IMG/VR virus record: IMGVR_UViG_3300007734_000472
Coordinates: 1 to 21,952 of that record
Source: a virus
DNA: 21,952 nt
Direction: 5' to 3' (one strand)
The notes under the pieces are model-generated. The model was given only the letters and a program-made list of their open reading frames with translations, was not told the origin of the DNA and made no database searches. Of the stretch, positions 8,103 through 14,460 are shown piece after piece (the first letter of the stretch is position 1; every line of letters starts with the position of its first letter). The translations under genes were made by a program, and so were the position numbers.

Positions 8103-9562
8103 TGATAAAATGGATTACTTTATTTTTATACTTTTCATTCCTGCAGGCTTCTGCACAGTACAGTTATACCTATACCGATCCATGTACACTTCAATCCAAA
8201 AGTGTATTCGTACCTGCTGGAGGTGGTGTAGTAGTAAACTACTTCGACAATCATAATATATTTACATCTAATGATTTTTCATCAGGAGCATTTGATAGTT
8301 GGATAGCTCAAGTATCTCAACAAAATTCTAATGCACCATGTCAATCAGTTACCACTGCAATAGTAAACACTGTTAGTACAGCTGTAGTATCAAATACAGT
8401 TAGTATAGTAACAAATGTAGTTTCAATTTCATCATTAGCCCAAACAATGGCTTCGGTTATGACTTCAGCTACAGGAGGTACCTTAACCTCGACAGCAGAA
8501 AGTATCTCCAATTCAAACACAGGAGGTAGTTCCGATAGTACTAACGAAAACAATTCAAATGAATCAACAACAGGAAGTAACACCGGAGGAAGTTCAACAA
8601 ATGCTAACTCAAATAAAGGAAACTCGCAAAGTGAAGGAAATAAAGGTACTGTTCAAGGATCTGGAACAAATACTAATAACGAAGGAGGAACAGCATCAAC
8701 AGGAAGTAATCAGGCTCAAGGAAGCACATCAAGTGGAGACAACCAAGCTCAAGGAGGAAATCAAGAGGCTGGCTCATCTTTAGAAGGAGGATCAGGATCA
8801 GGAAGTTCAGGCAATACAGCTAATTCAGTTTCTAATTCAATAGATGGAGGATCTTCAGATGGAAGTAGTAGCGGGGGAAGTTCTTCAAGTGGAGGTGGTA
8901 GTTCTAAAAAAGAATCATCAGCAAAAGCTTCTACAGGTGCTCTAATTGCATCAGGAGATATGGTTGTAATTGCAAATGCTGATAGAGATCAACCAAGCCA
9001 GTTTAAATTTGTAGGAAGTATAACACATGCTAATACAAGAGGAACTAGAATTAAAGGAATACTTTTTAATTATACTACTCAAGTAAATAACTTTAATGTA
9101 ACTTTCTATAAATCTTATGTTAATAAATCTAAAAAGCTGAACACAGTTGTAGCAAATTCAACTATGATGAATACAGCTAAAGATTTATTTAATACAACTA
9201 CAATATTAGAATCTTATAAAGCTACCAAAAAGATAACAGGAATGTTTGGTTTGAACCTTACTGGAGGGCAATTAGGAGAAAGAAGATTTTATAATATATC
9301 AGCAGTAGTAGGTGGACATGCACCAATTAAAATTAATAAAAGAGTATCAACAAGTATTTTAGTACTAGGAATTTATTCTCCATTCACACAATTCTATGAA
9401 GGAAAATGGTGGAGTGCAGGAGTATTAGTTGTACCATTCAATTCATGGGATCTTAAAATTACAAAAACATTCAAATTTAATATTTCAGCAACAGCAGTTT
9501 ACAGTTACGGAGAAACGTTTTTAAATTATCAGGTTTTAACAGGAGGTAAAATAAATTTTTAA
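8102..9562 (+). CDS. Exported protein with long Ser/Gly/Asn linker and probable outer-membrane beta-barrel C-terminus
   Basis: 486 residues. Signal peptide about 1-18 (FLQASAQ). An N-terminal domain with two cysteines ends near residue 80. Residues about 130-275 are a Ser/Gly/Asn/Thr low-complexity stretch. The C-terminal 200 residues show alternating amphipathic strands ('GMFGLNLTGGQL', 'WWSAGVLVVPF', 'TAVYSYGETFLNYQV') and end in Phe (GGKINF), the usual signal of an outer-membrane barrel. Start overlaps the CsgG-like stop by 1 bp. It could be the CsgG partner, its substrate, or the anchor. No family was recognised. Confidence 0.65.
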   Translation: MIKWITLFLYFSFLQASAQYSYTYTDPCTLQSKSVFVPAGGGVVVNYFDNHNIFTSNDFSSGAFDSWIAQVSQQNSNAPCQSVTTAIVNTVSTAVVSNTVSIVTNVVSISSLAQTMASVMTSATGGTLTSTAESISNSNTGGSSDSTNENNSNESTTGSNTGGSSTNANSNKGNSQSEGNKGTVQGSGTNTNNEGGTASTGSNQAQGSTSSGDNQAQGGNQEAGSSLEGGSGSGSSGNTANSVSNSIDGGSSDGSSSGGSSSSGGGSSKKESSAKASTGALIASGDMVVIANADRDQPSQFKFVGSITHANTRGTRIKGILFNYTTQVNNFNVTFYKSYVNKSKKLNTVVANSTMMNTAKDLFNTTTILESYKATKKITGMFGLNLTGGQLGERRFYNISAVVGGHAPIKINKRVSTSILVLGIYSPFTQFYEGKWWSAGVLVVPFNSWDLKITKTFKFNISATAVYSYGETFLNYQVLTGGKINF

Positions 9563-9566
9563 AACT

Positions 9567-10022
9567 ATGAAAAAACTATTACTATTATTACCGTTACTAT
9601 TCTTATTATCAGCAGATACAGCACCTAAATGCTATAAAGTAACTAAAGTGTCTTCTCAAGTAGAAGCACCTGAAATGAAGAAAGAAAGAGTTACATTTGG
9701 AATTAAACAAATGACAGAAGAGATCTTATCTGAAAAAATAAGTATCTGTGAAAATGGAACACCAGTTGAGGTAGAAGTTATGTCTGTTGAAGCACCAACC
9801 AATAGCACTTCTTTAGGACCTTGGGCTAAGACTAAAAAGATAACAATCGTTAAGCTGAGACTTCTAGCAGAAGGAGAAGAATACTGGGGTCAAGGTGAAG
9901 CAAACGTAACAGTTCAATCTACATTCTTAGATTTGAACGATGATAATCTCCCATTTAATAAGACTGCATTCTCAGGAGCAGTTAAAAAAGCTTTAGTAGA
10001 AGCAGTTGGAGAAATGAAATAA
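9567..10022 (+). CDS. Small exported (periplasmic) protein of the CsgG cluster
   Basis: 151 residues with a strong signal peptide (MKKLLLLLPLLFLLSADTA). The mature part is mixed alpha/beta with two cysteines (C22 and C61) that may form a disulfide, a strand 'KKITIVKLRLLAEGEEYWGQGEANVT' in shorter pieces, and a C-terminal helix 'AFSGAVKKALVEAVGEMK' typical of small lipoprotein/CsgG-associated families. Function is not recognised. It closes the exported-protein block: 4 bp after the barrel gene and before the promoter that starts the next unit, whose TTG lies in its last codons. Confidence 0.6.
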   Translation: MKKLLLLLPLLFLLSADTAPKCYKVTKVSSQVEAPEMKKERVTFGIKQMTEEILSEKISICENGTPVEVEVMSVEAPTNSTSLGPWAKTKKITIVKLRLLAEGEEYWGQGEANVTVQSTFLDLNDDNLPFNKTAFSGAVKKALVEAVGEMK

Positions 10023-10036
10023 ATTTCGTATCTTTA
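10006..10036 (+). promoter_or_regulatory. Promoter, TTG-N20-TATCTTTA
   Basis: TTG at 10006-10008, a 20-nt spacer ending TTCG, then TATCTTTA at 10029-10036, like the Bacteroidetes housekeeping promoter (TTG / TAnnTTTG). The ATG of the next gene is 4 nt after the box, so transcripts may be leaderless. Confidence 0.75.
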
Positions 10037-10040
10037 TGAT

Positions 10041-10244
10041 ATGGAAGAATTTACTTTTAAATTTAAAGGAAAGACATACCAACTTACTGATAAGTGGGAG
10101 GAAACCTGTGTGAACGATTCTAAAGCATTTCAAATGGACCAATTCAAATATGTAGACAGTATAGGAGATTATACTACTATGGAAAATAGAATAAATAATC
10201 AAATAATACTTGGATATCTGAAAGAAATTTCTTATATTAAATAA
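10041..10244 (+). CDS. Small hypothetical protein, possibly from a leaderless mRNA
   Basis: 67 residues, acidic to neutral, no signal peptide or membrane helix; strand-rich N-terminus 'EEFTFKFKGKTYQLTDKWEE'. Not recognised. The ATG lies 4 nt behind the promoter box at 10029-10036, so the mRNA probably starts at or near the A of ATG. The promoter of the next unit (TTG at 10210) is within its 3' end. Confidence 0.6.
   Translation: MEEFTFKFKGKTYQLTDKWEETCVNDSKAFQMDQFKYVDSIGDYTTMENRINNQIILGYLKEISYIK
10210..10240 (+). promoter_or_regulatory. Promoter, TTG-N20-TATATTAA
   Basis: TTG 10210-10212 and TATATTAA 10233-10240 with the same 20-nt spacing as the other promoters of this window. It overlaps the end of the upstream gene and drives the 51-residue gene and thioredoxin. 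Confidence 0.65.
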
Positions 10245-10262
10245 TAATCAAAAACAAAATAT

Positions 10263-10418
10263 ATGTCAAAGAATTCAGCAAAACAAAACTACGAACAATT
10301 GATGGCATGGTTACCAACTTTAAACCAGCCTAAAGCAGTAAAAGAACAATCATCAACCAAATTCAGCAAAGCTGATCACTACAAATCAAAAGGAGCATAT
10401 GGCAAAGCAGGTAATTAA
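10263..10418 (+). CDS. Small hypothetical protein overlapping thioredoxin gene
   Basis: 51 residues (MSKNSAKQNYEQLMAW...), basic, Lys/Ser/Gln-rich and without membrane segments. The start follows an A-rich leader 23 nt behind a promoter box. Its last 20 bp overlap the thioredoxin gene in another frame, so translation of the two is probably coupled. Not recognised. Confidence 0.6.
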   Translation: MSKNSAKQNYEQLMAWLPTLNQPKAVKEQSSTKFSKADHYKSKGAYGKAGN

Positions 10419-10662
10419 ATTCTACGCTGACTGGTGCGGACCTTGCAAAGTATATGGACCAACTTTTGAAAGAGTAAAACAAGACCTACAAGACATTGTA
10501 GAATTTAAAGAAGTAAATATTGAAGATGATCCTGAAAACTTATCAGGTGAATATAAAGTAAGAGGAATTCCACATACTATTATAGTAGAAGACGGAAAAG
10601 TTATTAAAGCACAATCCGGAAGAATTCCAGAACAAGAATTAAGAACTTTTATTTTAACTTAA
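10399..10662 (+). CDS. Thioredoxin
   Basis: 87-residue dithiol oxidoreductase, shorter than the usual 105 residues. Active-site WCGPC at residues 12-16 and the cis-proline P58 in 'RGIPHT' are intact; 'FKEVNIEDDPE' and 'PHTIIVEDGKVI' fit the fold. Expected to reduce the C-terminal dithiol of the phage NrdA. Start ATG overlaps the upstream small gene. Confidence 0.93.
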   Translation: MAKQVIKFYADWCGPCKVYGPTFERVKQDLQDIVEFKEVNIEDDPENLSGEYKVRGIPHTIIVEDGKVIKAQSGRIPEQELRTFILT

Positions 10663-10673
10663 AATTTTAAAAA

Positions 10674-10985
10674 ATGTTACGAAATCCAAACACTATCCCA
10701 GCAGGGGATACAGTTATAGAAGATCCAATCATGGAGCCTTTTTTTATTACACATTCTTCATCAGGAGGATATGCAGTATATGAAAGAGTAAATAGAGGTA
10801 AAGATGGTAAACCGTATTTAAGAACTGTATGCTATCCATCCACATTTAACTATGCATTAAAGTCTATTTCAAAAGAATTATTAAACATAGGTAATAAAAA
10901 ACATTTTGGTACTATAAAAGAGTATATTGAAGAGTGGAACTCTATTGAAAAAAATATGAGAACAATGACCACATTAGATAGTTAA
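10674..10985 (+). CDS. Hypothetical protein
   Basis: 103 residues; begins 'MLRNPNTIPAGDTVIEDP', has a beta-rich middle 'GGYAVYERVNRGKDGKPYLRTV' and a helical C-terminus with 'GTIKEYIEEWNSIEK'. No signal or membrane segment; family not recognised. 11 bp after thioredoxin and 1 bp before the next small gene, so part of the same operon. Confidence 0.65.
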   Translation: MLRNPNTIPAGDTVIEDPIMEPFFITHSSSGGYAVYERVNRGKDGKPYLRTVCYPSTFNYALKSISKELLNIGNKKHFGTIKEYIEEWNSIEKNMRTMTTLDS

Positions 10986-10986
10986 C

Positions 10987-11133
10987 ATGGAAGATGTTAT
11001 AAATCATATTTGTGGATGTTGTGGCGATGCTCATCCAAGTCTTTTAAATATTTCTCCAATATTAGTTGCTTTTGGAGGATATTTTTCATATATTAAATAT
11101 AAAATTAAATCAAAGTTATGCAAGAAGAATTAG
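10987..11133 (+). CDS. Small cysteine-containing membrane protein
   Basis: 48 residues. A CGCC cluster (residues 9-12) precedes a hydrophobic segment (about 19-36, 'LLNISPILVAFGGYFSYI') and a Lys-rich tail. It resembles small single-span phage proteins with a Cys/His head. The last 16 bp overlap the next gene. Function unknown. Confidence 0.6.
   Translation: MEDVINHICGCCGDAHPSLLNISPILVAFGGYFSYIKYKIKSKLCKKN
11066..11096 (+). promoter_or_regulatory. Promoter, TTG-N20-TATATTAA
   Basis: TTG 11066-11068 and TATATTAA 11089-11096, spacing 20 nt. It lies inside the small membrane-protein gene and can drive the 81-residue gene and the queC-like gene. Confidence 0.6.
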
Positions 11134-11363
11134 TTTCATTATACGATTACTTAGGCTATGCAGCCGGAGGTACGTTAGGAAAAGAAGTAGCTACAGCAGC
11201 TGTTCAAGCTAAAGAGCAAATAGGTAAAAGAGCAATCAGCAATACTCGGTATAAAGGGGAAGTTATGCTATATCGCAAAGCATTTTTAAAAGAATACTTT
11301 GAGATGAAACAAAAACAGGGAGTAGAGCCTTCTTTAGGAGATCGTCAAAATTACAGTCTATAA
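11118..11363 (+). CDS. Hypothetical protein
   Basis: 81 residues, mainly helical, with 'YDYLGYAAGGTLGKEVATAA' near the N-terminus and a C-terminal 'GDRQNYSL'. Conserved small phage protein in style, but not recognised. A 5-bp hairpin (AAGCG 11367-11371 with CGCTT 11382-11386) follows the stop and may be a weak terminator. Confidence 0.6.
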   Translation: MQEELVSLYDYLGYAAGGTLGKEVATAAVQAKEQIGKRAISNTRYKGEVMLYRKAFLKEYFEMKQKQGVEPSLGDRQNYSL

Positions 11364-11417
11364 TAAAAGCGTTTGCCTATACGCTTAAAATACCTGGCTT
11401 ATTTAAAATTATAAATT

Positions 11418-12347
11418 ATGTCTAAAAAACATGTTGTAGTATCACTTTCAGGTGGTATGGACTCAAGTACTTTATTGCTTAGATGTCTAAAAGAGTATGA
11501 TAGTGTAACAGCTATTTCATTTGACTACGGTCAAAAACACAGAGTAGAGCTAGAAAGAGCTCAATCATTAGTGAATTATTTAAACGGCAGTATTGAAAGT
11601 GTTCAAAATGACCACTTAGGTAATATAACTGTAATAGGAAAAAATTACAATGAAGTAAATTACCGTCAAATTCAATTAAACGGATTAGTTGATTTATTAG
11701 ATTCAGCCTTAGTAACAGGAGGTGAAGAAGTACCAGAAGGTCACTATGCAGAAGATAATATGAAAGCAACAGTTGTTCCTAACAGAAACAAAATATTTGC
11801 TTCTATTACTCAAGCAGTAGCTTTATCAGTTGCAAATAGAACAGGAGAGACTTGTGACATTGCTTTAGGAATCCATGCAGGTGATCATGCAATCTATCCA
11901 GACTGTAGACAAGAATTCAGAGATGCAGATGATGCAGCTTTTAGAATTGGAAATTGGGATGCTGAAAGAGTAGGATATTTTACACCTTATTTAGAAGGAG
12001 ATAAATTTACTATCCTTCAAGACGGAGAAGTATTATGTAAAGAATTAGGATTAAATTTTGATGAGGTTTATAAAAGAACTAATACTTCTTATAAACCAAT
12101 TTATATTATAGAATCCTTTAAACTAAGTGAAGCTTCAATTTTAACTAACGGAGAAGTAGGGGTAGGAGGAGTACCGAAAGGTAACTGGTACTCAGATTAT
12201 AAATCAGCTTCATCAGTTGAAAGAGTAGAAGCATTTATTAAATTAGGAAGACCTGACCCCGCACCTTATGCAGACGAAACAGGACCAGTAACATGGGAAC
12301 ATGTAGTAGCAGAAGTAACAAAAGTATTAGATAATCATAACAAGTAA
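11418..12347 (+). CDS. QueC-like 7-cyano-7-deazaguanine synthase family protein lacking the zinc cysteines
   Basis: 309 residues, longer than typical QueC (about 220-230). QueC converts 7-carboxy-7-deazaguanine to preQ0 with ATP and ammonia. The PP-loop 'SGGMDS' is at residues 11-16; 'SFDYGQKH', 'VVPNRNKIFAS', 'ALGIHAGDHAIYPDCRQEF' and 'FTPYLEG' are QueC blocks. The C-terminal Cys-rich zinc site of QueC is missing: where it is expected the protein has 'RTNTSYKP' and an extra segment without cysteine. Phages use preQ0-type bases to modify DNA against restriction. No queD, queE or transglycosylase gene is in this window, so a variant chemistry, or complementation by the host, is possible. Confidence 0.85.
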   Translation: MSKKHVVVSLSGGMDSSTLLLRCLKEYDSVTAISFDYGQKHRVELERAQSLVNYLNGSIESVQNDHLGNITVIGKNYNEVNYRQIQLNGLVDLLDSALVTGGEEVPEGHYAEDNMKATVVPNRNKIFASITQAVALSVANRTGETCDIALGIHAGDHAIYPDCRQEFRDADDAAFRIGNWDAERVGYFTPYLEGDKFTILQDGEVLCKELGLNFDEVYKRTNTSYKPIYIIESFKLSEASILTNGEVGVGGVPKGNWYSDYKSASSVERVEAFIKLGRPDPAPYADETGPVTWEHVVAEVTKVLDNHNK

Positions 12348-12351
12348 AATT

Positions 12352-12744
12352 ATGAACGAAACAACAACATCGACCGGAGTAATAGGAACATCAACAACCT
12401 TAGGATATTCAGGAACAATAAATGGAGGGTACAGCGGAAACATTAACGCAATAGGAACACAAGTTAATCCAGGACTAACCCTATCAGGAAACTCAACAAT
12501 TAATTATTCACATTCAAATTTAACACCAGTAAGTAATATGAGACCAACTCAAGCAAAAGTAGCAGTATTTACAATCACAAGAGATTCAGATACAAATGAA
12601 ATCAATTCAACAAAATTCGTAAAAGAGTTATGGGTTGAGCAAAAAAATGGAGCATCAATTGATTTAATCGTTGCAAAACATTTAGACAAAGATTTCGATC
12701 CAGAAACAACTGTCATTAAAGTTCTTTCAACAGTAAGCTTCTAA
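12352..12744 (+). CDS. Hypothetical protein with Gly/Thr/Ser/Asn-rich N-terminus
   Basis: 130 residues. Residues 1-55 are low complexity, with near-repeats of 'GYSG.IN'; residues 60-130 look folded ('QAKVAVFTITRDSD', 'FVKELWVEQKNGASIDLIVAK'). No signal peptide. Lies 4 bp after the QueC-like gene and 1 bp before the next. Not recognised. Confidence 0.6.
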   Translation: MNETTTSTGVIGTSTTLGYSGTINGGYSGNINAIGTQVNPGLTLSGNSTINYSHSNLTPVSNMRPTQAKVAVFTITRDSDTNEINSTKFVKELWVEQKNGASIDLIVAKHLDKDFDPETTVIKVLSTVSF

Positions 12745-12745
12745 T

Positions 12746-13015
12746 ATGGGATTCTACAGAAAGAAACCAGTTATAATTGAAGCAATTCAACTAAAAGATC
12801 TAGATACCCTTACTCTAATGCTAATCCAAGAATTTGTTGGATTAGCTAATGACAAGGTACTAGCTGTAAGCGATGGAGTGTTGATTAATACCCTAGAAGG
12901 TACCATGAAAGCTTCAATAGGCGACTTCATCATAAAAGGAGTTGAAGGAGAGTTTTATCCATGCAAACCAGATATTTTTGAAAAAACTTACGAAAAAGTT
13001 GCAGAAGAAGAATAG
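12746..13015 (+). CDS. Conserved phage protein with C-terminal 'GEFYPCKPDIFEKTYE' motif
   Basis: 89 residues. The pattern 'YRKKPVIIEAIQL' at the N-terminus, 'NTLEGTMKASIGDFIIKGV' in the middle and 'EGEFYPCKPDIFEKTY' at the end matches a very common small phage protein family of unknown function (PGDYG-like domain). The promoter TTG of the next unit lies in its last codons. Confidence 0.8.
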   Translation: MGFYRKKPVIIEAIQLKDLDTLTLMLIQEFVGLANDKVLAVSDGVLINTLEGTMKASIGDFIIKGVEGEFYPCKPDIFEKTYEKVAEEE

Positions 13016-13029
13016 AGTTCGTATCTTTA
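12999..13029 (+). promoter_or_regulatory. Promoter, TTG-N20-TATCTTTA
   Basis: TTG 12999-13001, 20-nt spacer ending TTCG, TATCTTTA 13022-13029, followed by AGTATTA. Drives the lipoprotein gene and probably the tRNA-like elements behind it. Confidence 0.75.
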
Positions 13030-13057
13030 AGTATTATTAATAACAAAAACAATTAAA

Positions 13058-13219
13058 ATGAAAAAATTAGTTTTAGTATTAGCCGTAATGGCTTTAGTGG
13101 CAGTAAGTTGTAACAAGGTGACTCCGTCAGCTAAATTAACAACAGTAGATTCAACAGCAGTGCAAGTCGATTCAGTAGACGTAGACTCAACTTCTTTAGA
13201 TACTACAGCTGTAAAATAA
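13058..13219 (+). CDS. Small lipoprotein
   Basis: 53 residues. Lys-Lys start, hydrophobic core and lipobox 'VAVSC' give a signal-peptidase II site with the lipidated Cys near residue 17. The mature part is an acidic Asp/Ser/Thr/Val-rich tail ('VDSTAVQVDSVDVDS'). It would sit on the host membrane; superinfection exclusion is one possible role (speculative). Own promoter, 28-nt leader. Confidence 0.7.
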   Translation: MKKLVLVLAVMALVAVSCNKVTPSAKLTTVDSTAVQVDSVDVDSTSLDTTAVK

Positions 13220-13466
13220 AACACACCCCAGTAGATACGTCGCCAACTATATCTTTAAACAACGTGGGAACTGCGGCTCTCCCAATGTGGCTGGAATGTT
13301 TTATTAAAATAAAAACTACTTGAGTAAGTGGGAGTGGTCAATCAACAACCCAAAGAAGTTTCAGGTAAACCAATATATAAACGGGACTGGCGAGCCTAGA
13401 ATAGAGTAAGTAGCAAGTTGATATCTTTTTAGAAGGATTGAATAGTTTTTAATATCAGCGAAATAT
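13220..13466 (+). other. Noncoding stretch between lipoprotein and tRNA-like elements
   Basis: No convincing ORF. It contains a 7-bp AT hairpin (TTTTATT/AATAAAA around 13300-13315) and TGATAT/ATATCA pairing near 13419-13457, so the transcript is probably structured. A lone TATCTTTA at 13250 has no TTG at the right distance. No known RNA family recognised. Confidence 0.4.
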
Positions 13467-13605
13467 AGTCAGGTGGCGGAAAGCTTATAATGTGAGAAAT
13501 CCTGTTATAACGAGGCAGACGTTAACCATTGGTTGCAAATCCTTAGGTTCATCAGAAATGATAGAAGAAAGATAAAGCGTACAGGTTCGAATCCTGTCCT
13601 GACTA
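13467..13605 (+). ncRNA. Over-length tRNA-like element (139 nt)
   Basis: AGTCAGG (13467-13473) pairs perfectly with CCTGACT (13598-13604), and a canonical T arm (ACAGG-TTCGAAT-CCTGT, 13581-13597) stands before it, followed by discriminator A. The core is about 45 nt too long for a class II tRNA. It has TGGCGGAA after the acceptor, an inner GCTT/AAGC stem, a Cys-like TTGCAAA loop (13533-13539), and a GAAA-capped hairpin at 13548-13566. It may be a tRNA with an insertion, a decayed fusion, or a tRNA-ended ncRNA. Confidence 0.5.
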
Positions 13606-13645
13606 CAATTGTTACATATTCTCTTGCATTTCTAGGAATGCAGCT

Positions 13646-13723
13646 AGTCAGGTGGCGTAATGAGGCGAGGTTGCCGAACCCTTGAAATATAGGTCGCTTT
13701 AAGGTTCGAGTCCTCCCTGACTA
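13646..13723 (+). pseudogene. Aberrant tRNA-like element sharing the same acceptor stem
   Basis: Same acceptor as the preceding element (AGTCAGG 13646-13652, CCTGACT 13716-13722) and the same TGGCG start of the D region, with T-loop TTCGAGT. The D stem has three pairs, the T st stem only three, and no good anticodon stem forms; a CTTGAAA loop would suggest Ser(TGA) or Phe(GAA). Probably a decayed tRNA copy. A 6-bp hairpin (TGCATT/AATGCA, 13625-13642) precedes it. Confidence 0.45.
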
Positions 13724-13765
13724 CAAATTTAAGATTACCGTTCTTTGAATTTAAAAAACAAAACT

Positions 13766-14092
13766 ATGGAACAAATTTTAGCATTTGTTTTAGGTGTTGG
13801 TACAGTTGCCTTTGTATGGGCAGTTGTGGTAGCGTTTAAGACAACAAGTAAAGTATCAAAATTAGAAACAGATTTACAGAGCATTGTCAATATGATTGAC
13901 GATAGTAACAGATCATCACACGAACGAGATTTAGCACTCGATCGTAGAATTGATCAAGAAATTGATCGAGTAGATTTAATATACACAAATATACTATCAA
14001 CCCTAGATTCCAGAATAGATAAATTAGATGCAAAATTCTGCAAGGATGGAAAAGCATTAACTGAGAAATCAAAAGAAATTTTAAAAGGATAA
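13766..14092 (+). CDS. Membrane protein with coiled coil
   Basis: 108 residues from the ATG at 13766; a TTG 21 bp upstream in frame is less likely. One transmembrane helix (about 4-25, 'LAFVLGVGTVAFVWAVVVAF') and a long charged helix with heptad character ('LETDLQSIVNMIDD', 'RRIDQEIDRVD', 'LDSRIDKLDAKF'). Function unknown; spanin-like or membrane-organising roles cannot be judged from sequence. Confidence 0.65.
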   Translation: MEQILAFVLGVGTVAFVWAVVVAFKTTSKVSKLETDLQSIVNMIDDSNRSSHERDLALDRRIDQEIDRVDLIYTNILSTLDSRIDKLDAKFCKDGKALTEKSKEILKG

Positions 14093-14132
14093 AATAATAA
14101 AAGAACGGTAATTATTAAAAACAAATAAGATT

Positions 14133-14258
14133 ATGATAGCATTATTAACTTTTGGAATATTAACAATAGGTTGTATGATTTGGAGTGAATTAGACAGCAT
14201 AAGAATAGAATTAAAGTATATGAATACTTTAAAAGAAAAAGAACTTAAAAACAAATAA
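14133..14258 (+). CDS. Small membrane protein
   Basis: 41 residues: hydrophobic helix 1-18 (MIALLTFGILTIGCMIW) and a charged helix with 'ELDSIRIELKYMN'. Its start and its stop both sit in copies of the junction AAAAACAAATAAGATTATG, which also starts the next gene. Not recognised. Confidence 0.6.
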   Translation: MIALLTFGILTIGCMIWSELDSIRIELKYMNTLKEKELKNK

Positions 14259-14262
14259 GATT

Positions 14263-14457
14263 ATGCAAGTAAAAGAATTAATTAACAAACTTCTTGACTA
14301 CAATATGGAAGCAGAAGTTAAAGTGGTTGCAAATCACAAAAAGTATGATTACAGCATAACTTTTGGAGGTAAAGAAGGTGTAGAAAAATACAATACTAAA
14401 GAAGTTTCTTTTTATGTAGATGAACTTTGTACAAACGAAACTTTTAAAAACAAATAA
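14263..14457 (+). CDS. Small conserved phage protein
   Basis: 64 residues. 'MQVKELINKLLDYNMEAEVKV' and 'YDYSITFGG' match a small protein common in phages of Bacteroidetes and Firmicutes, of unknown role. Ends in the repeated AAAAACAAATAAGAT junction; the next gene continues in the same frame after TAA-GAT. Confidence 0.65.
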   Translation: MQVKELINKLLDYNMEAEVKVVANHKKYDYSITFGGKEGVEKYNTKEVSFYVDELCTNETFKNK

Positions 14458-14460
14458 GAT

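Noticed and set aside
8559-8783. Second reading frame (74 codons) inside the Ser/Gly/Asn linker of the barrel protein.
   Set aside because: Low-complexity coding sequence often leaves shifted frames open; no start context or family.
13225-13260. TATCTTTA at 13250 as another promoter.
   Set aside because: The position 20 nt upstream reads CCC, not TTG, and the flanking TTCG is missing.
13458-13475. GAAATATAGTC resembles the S element of group I introns, and GGGACT upstream the R element.
   Set aside because: The string is simply the A-rich leader plus the acceptor stem AGTCAGG of the tRNA-like element; no P3, P4-P6 or P8 helices could be found.
13467-13605. tmRNA.
   Set aside because: Ends and an inner stem are compatible with a tRNA-like domain, but there is no tag ORF, no known pseudoknot order, and the length is far too short.
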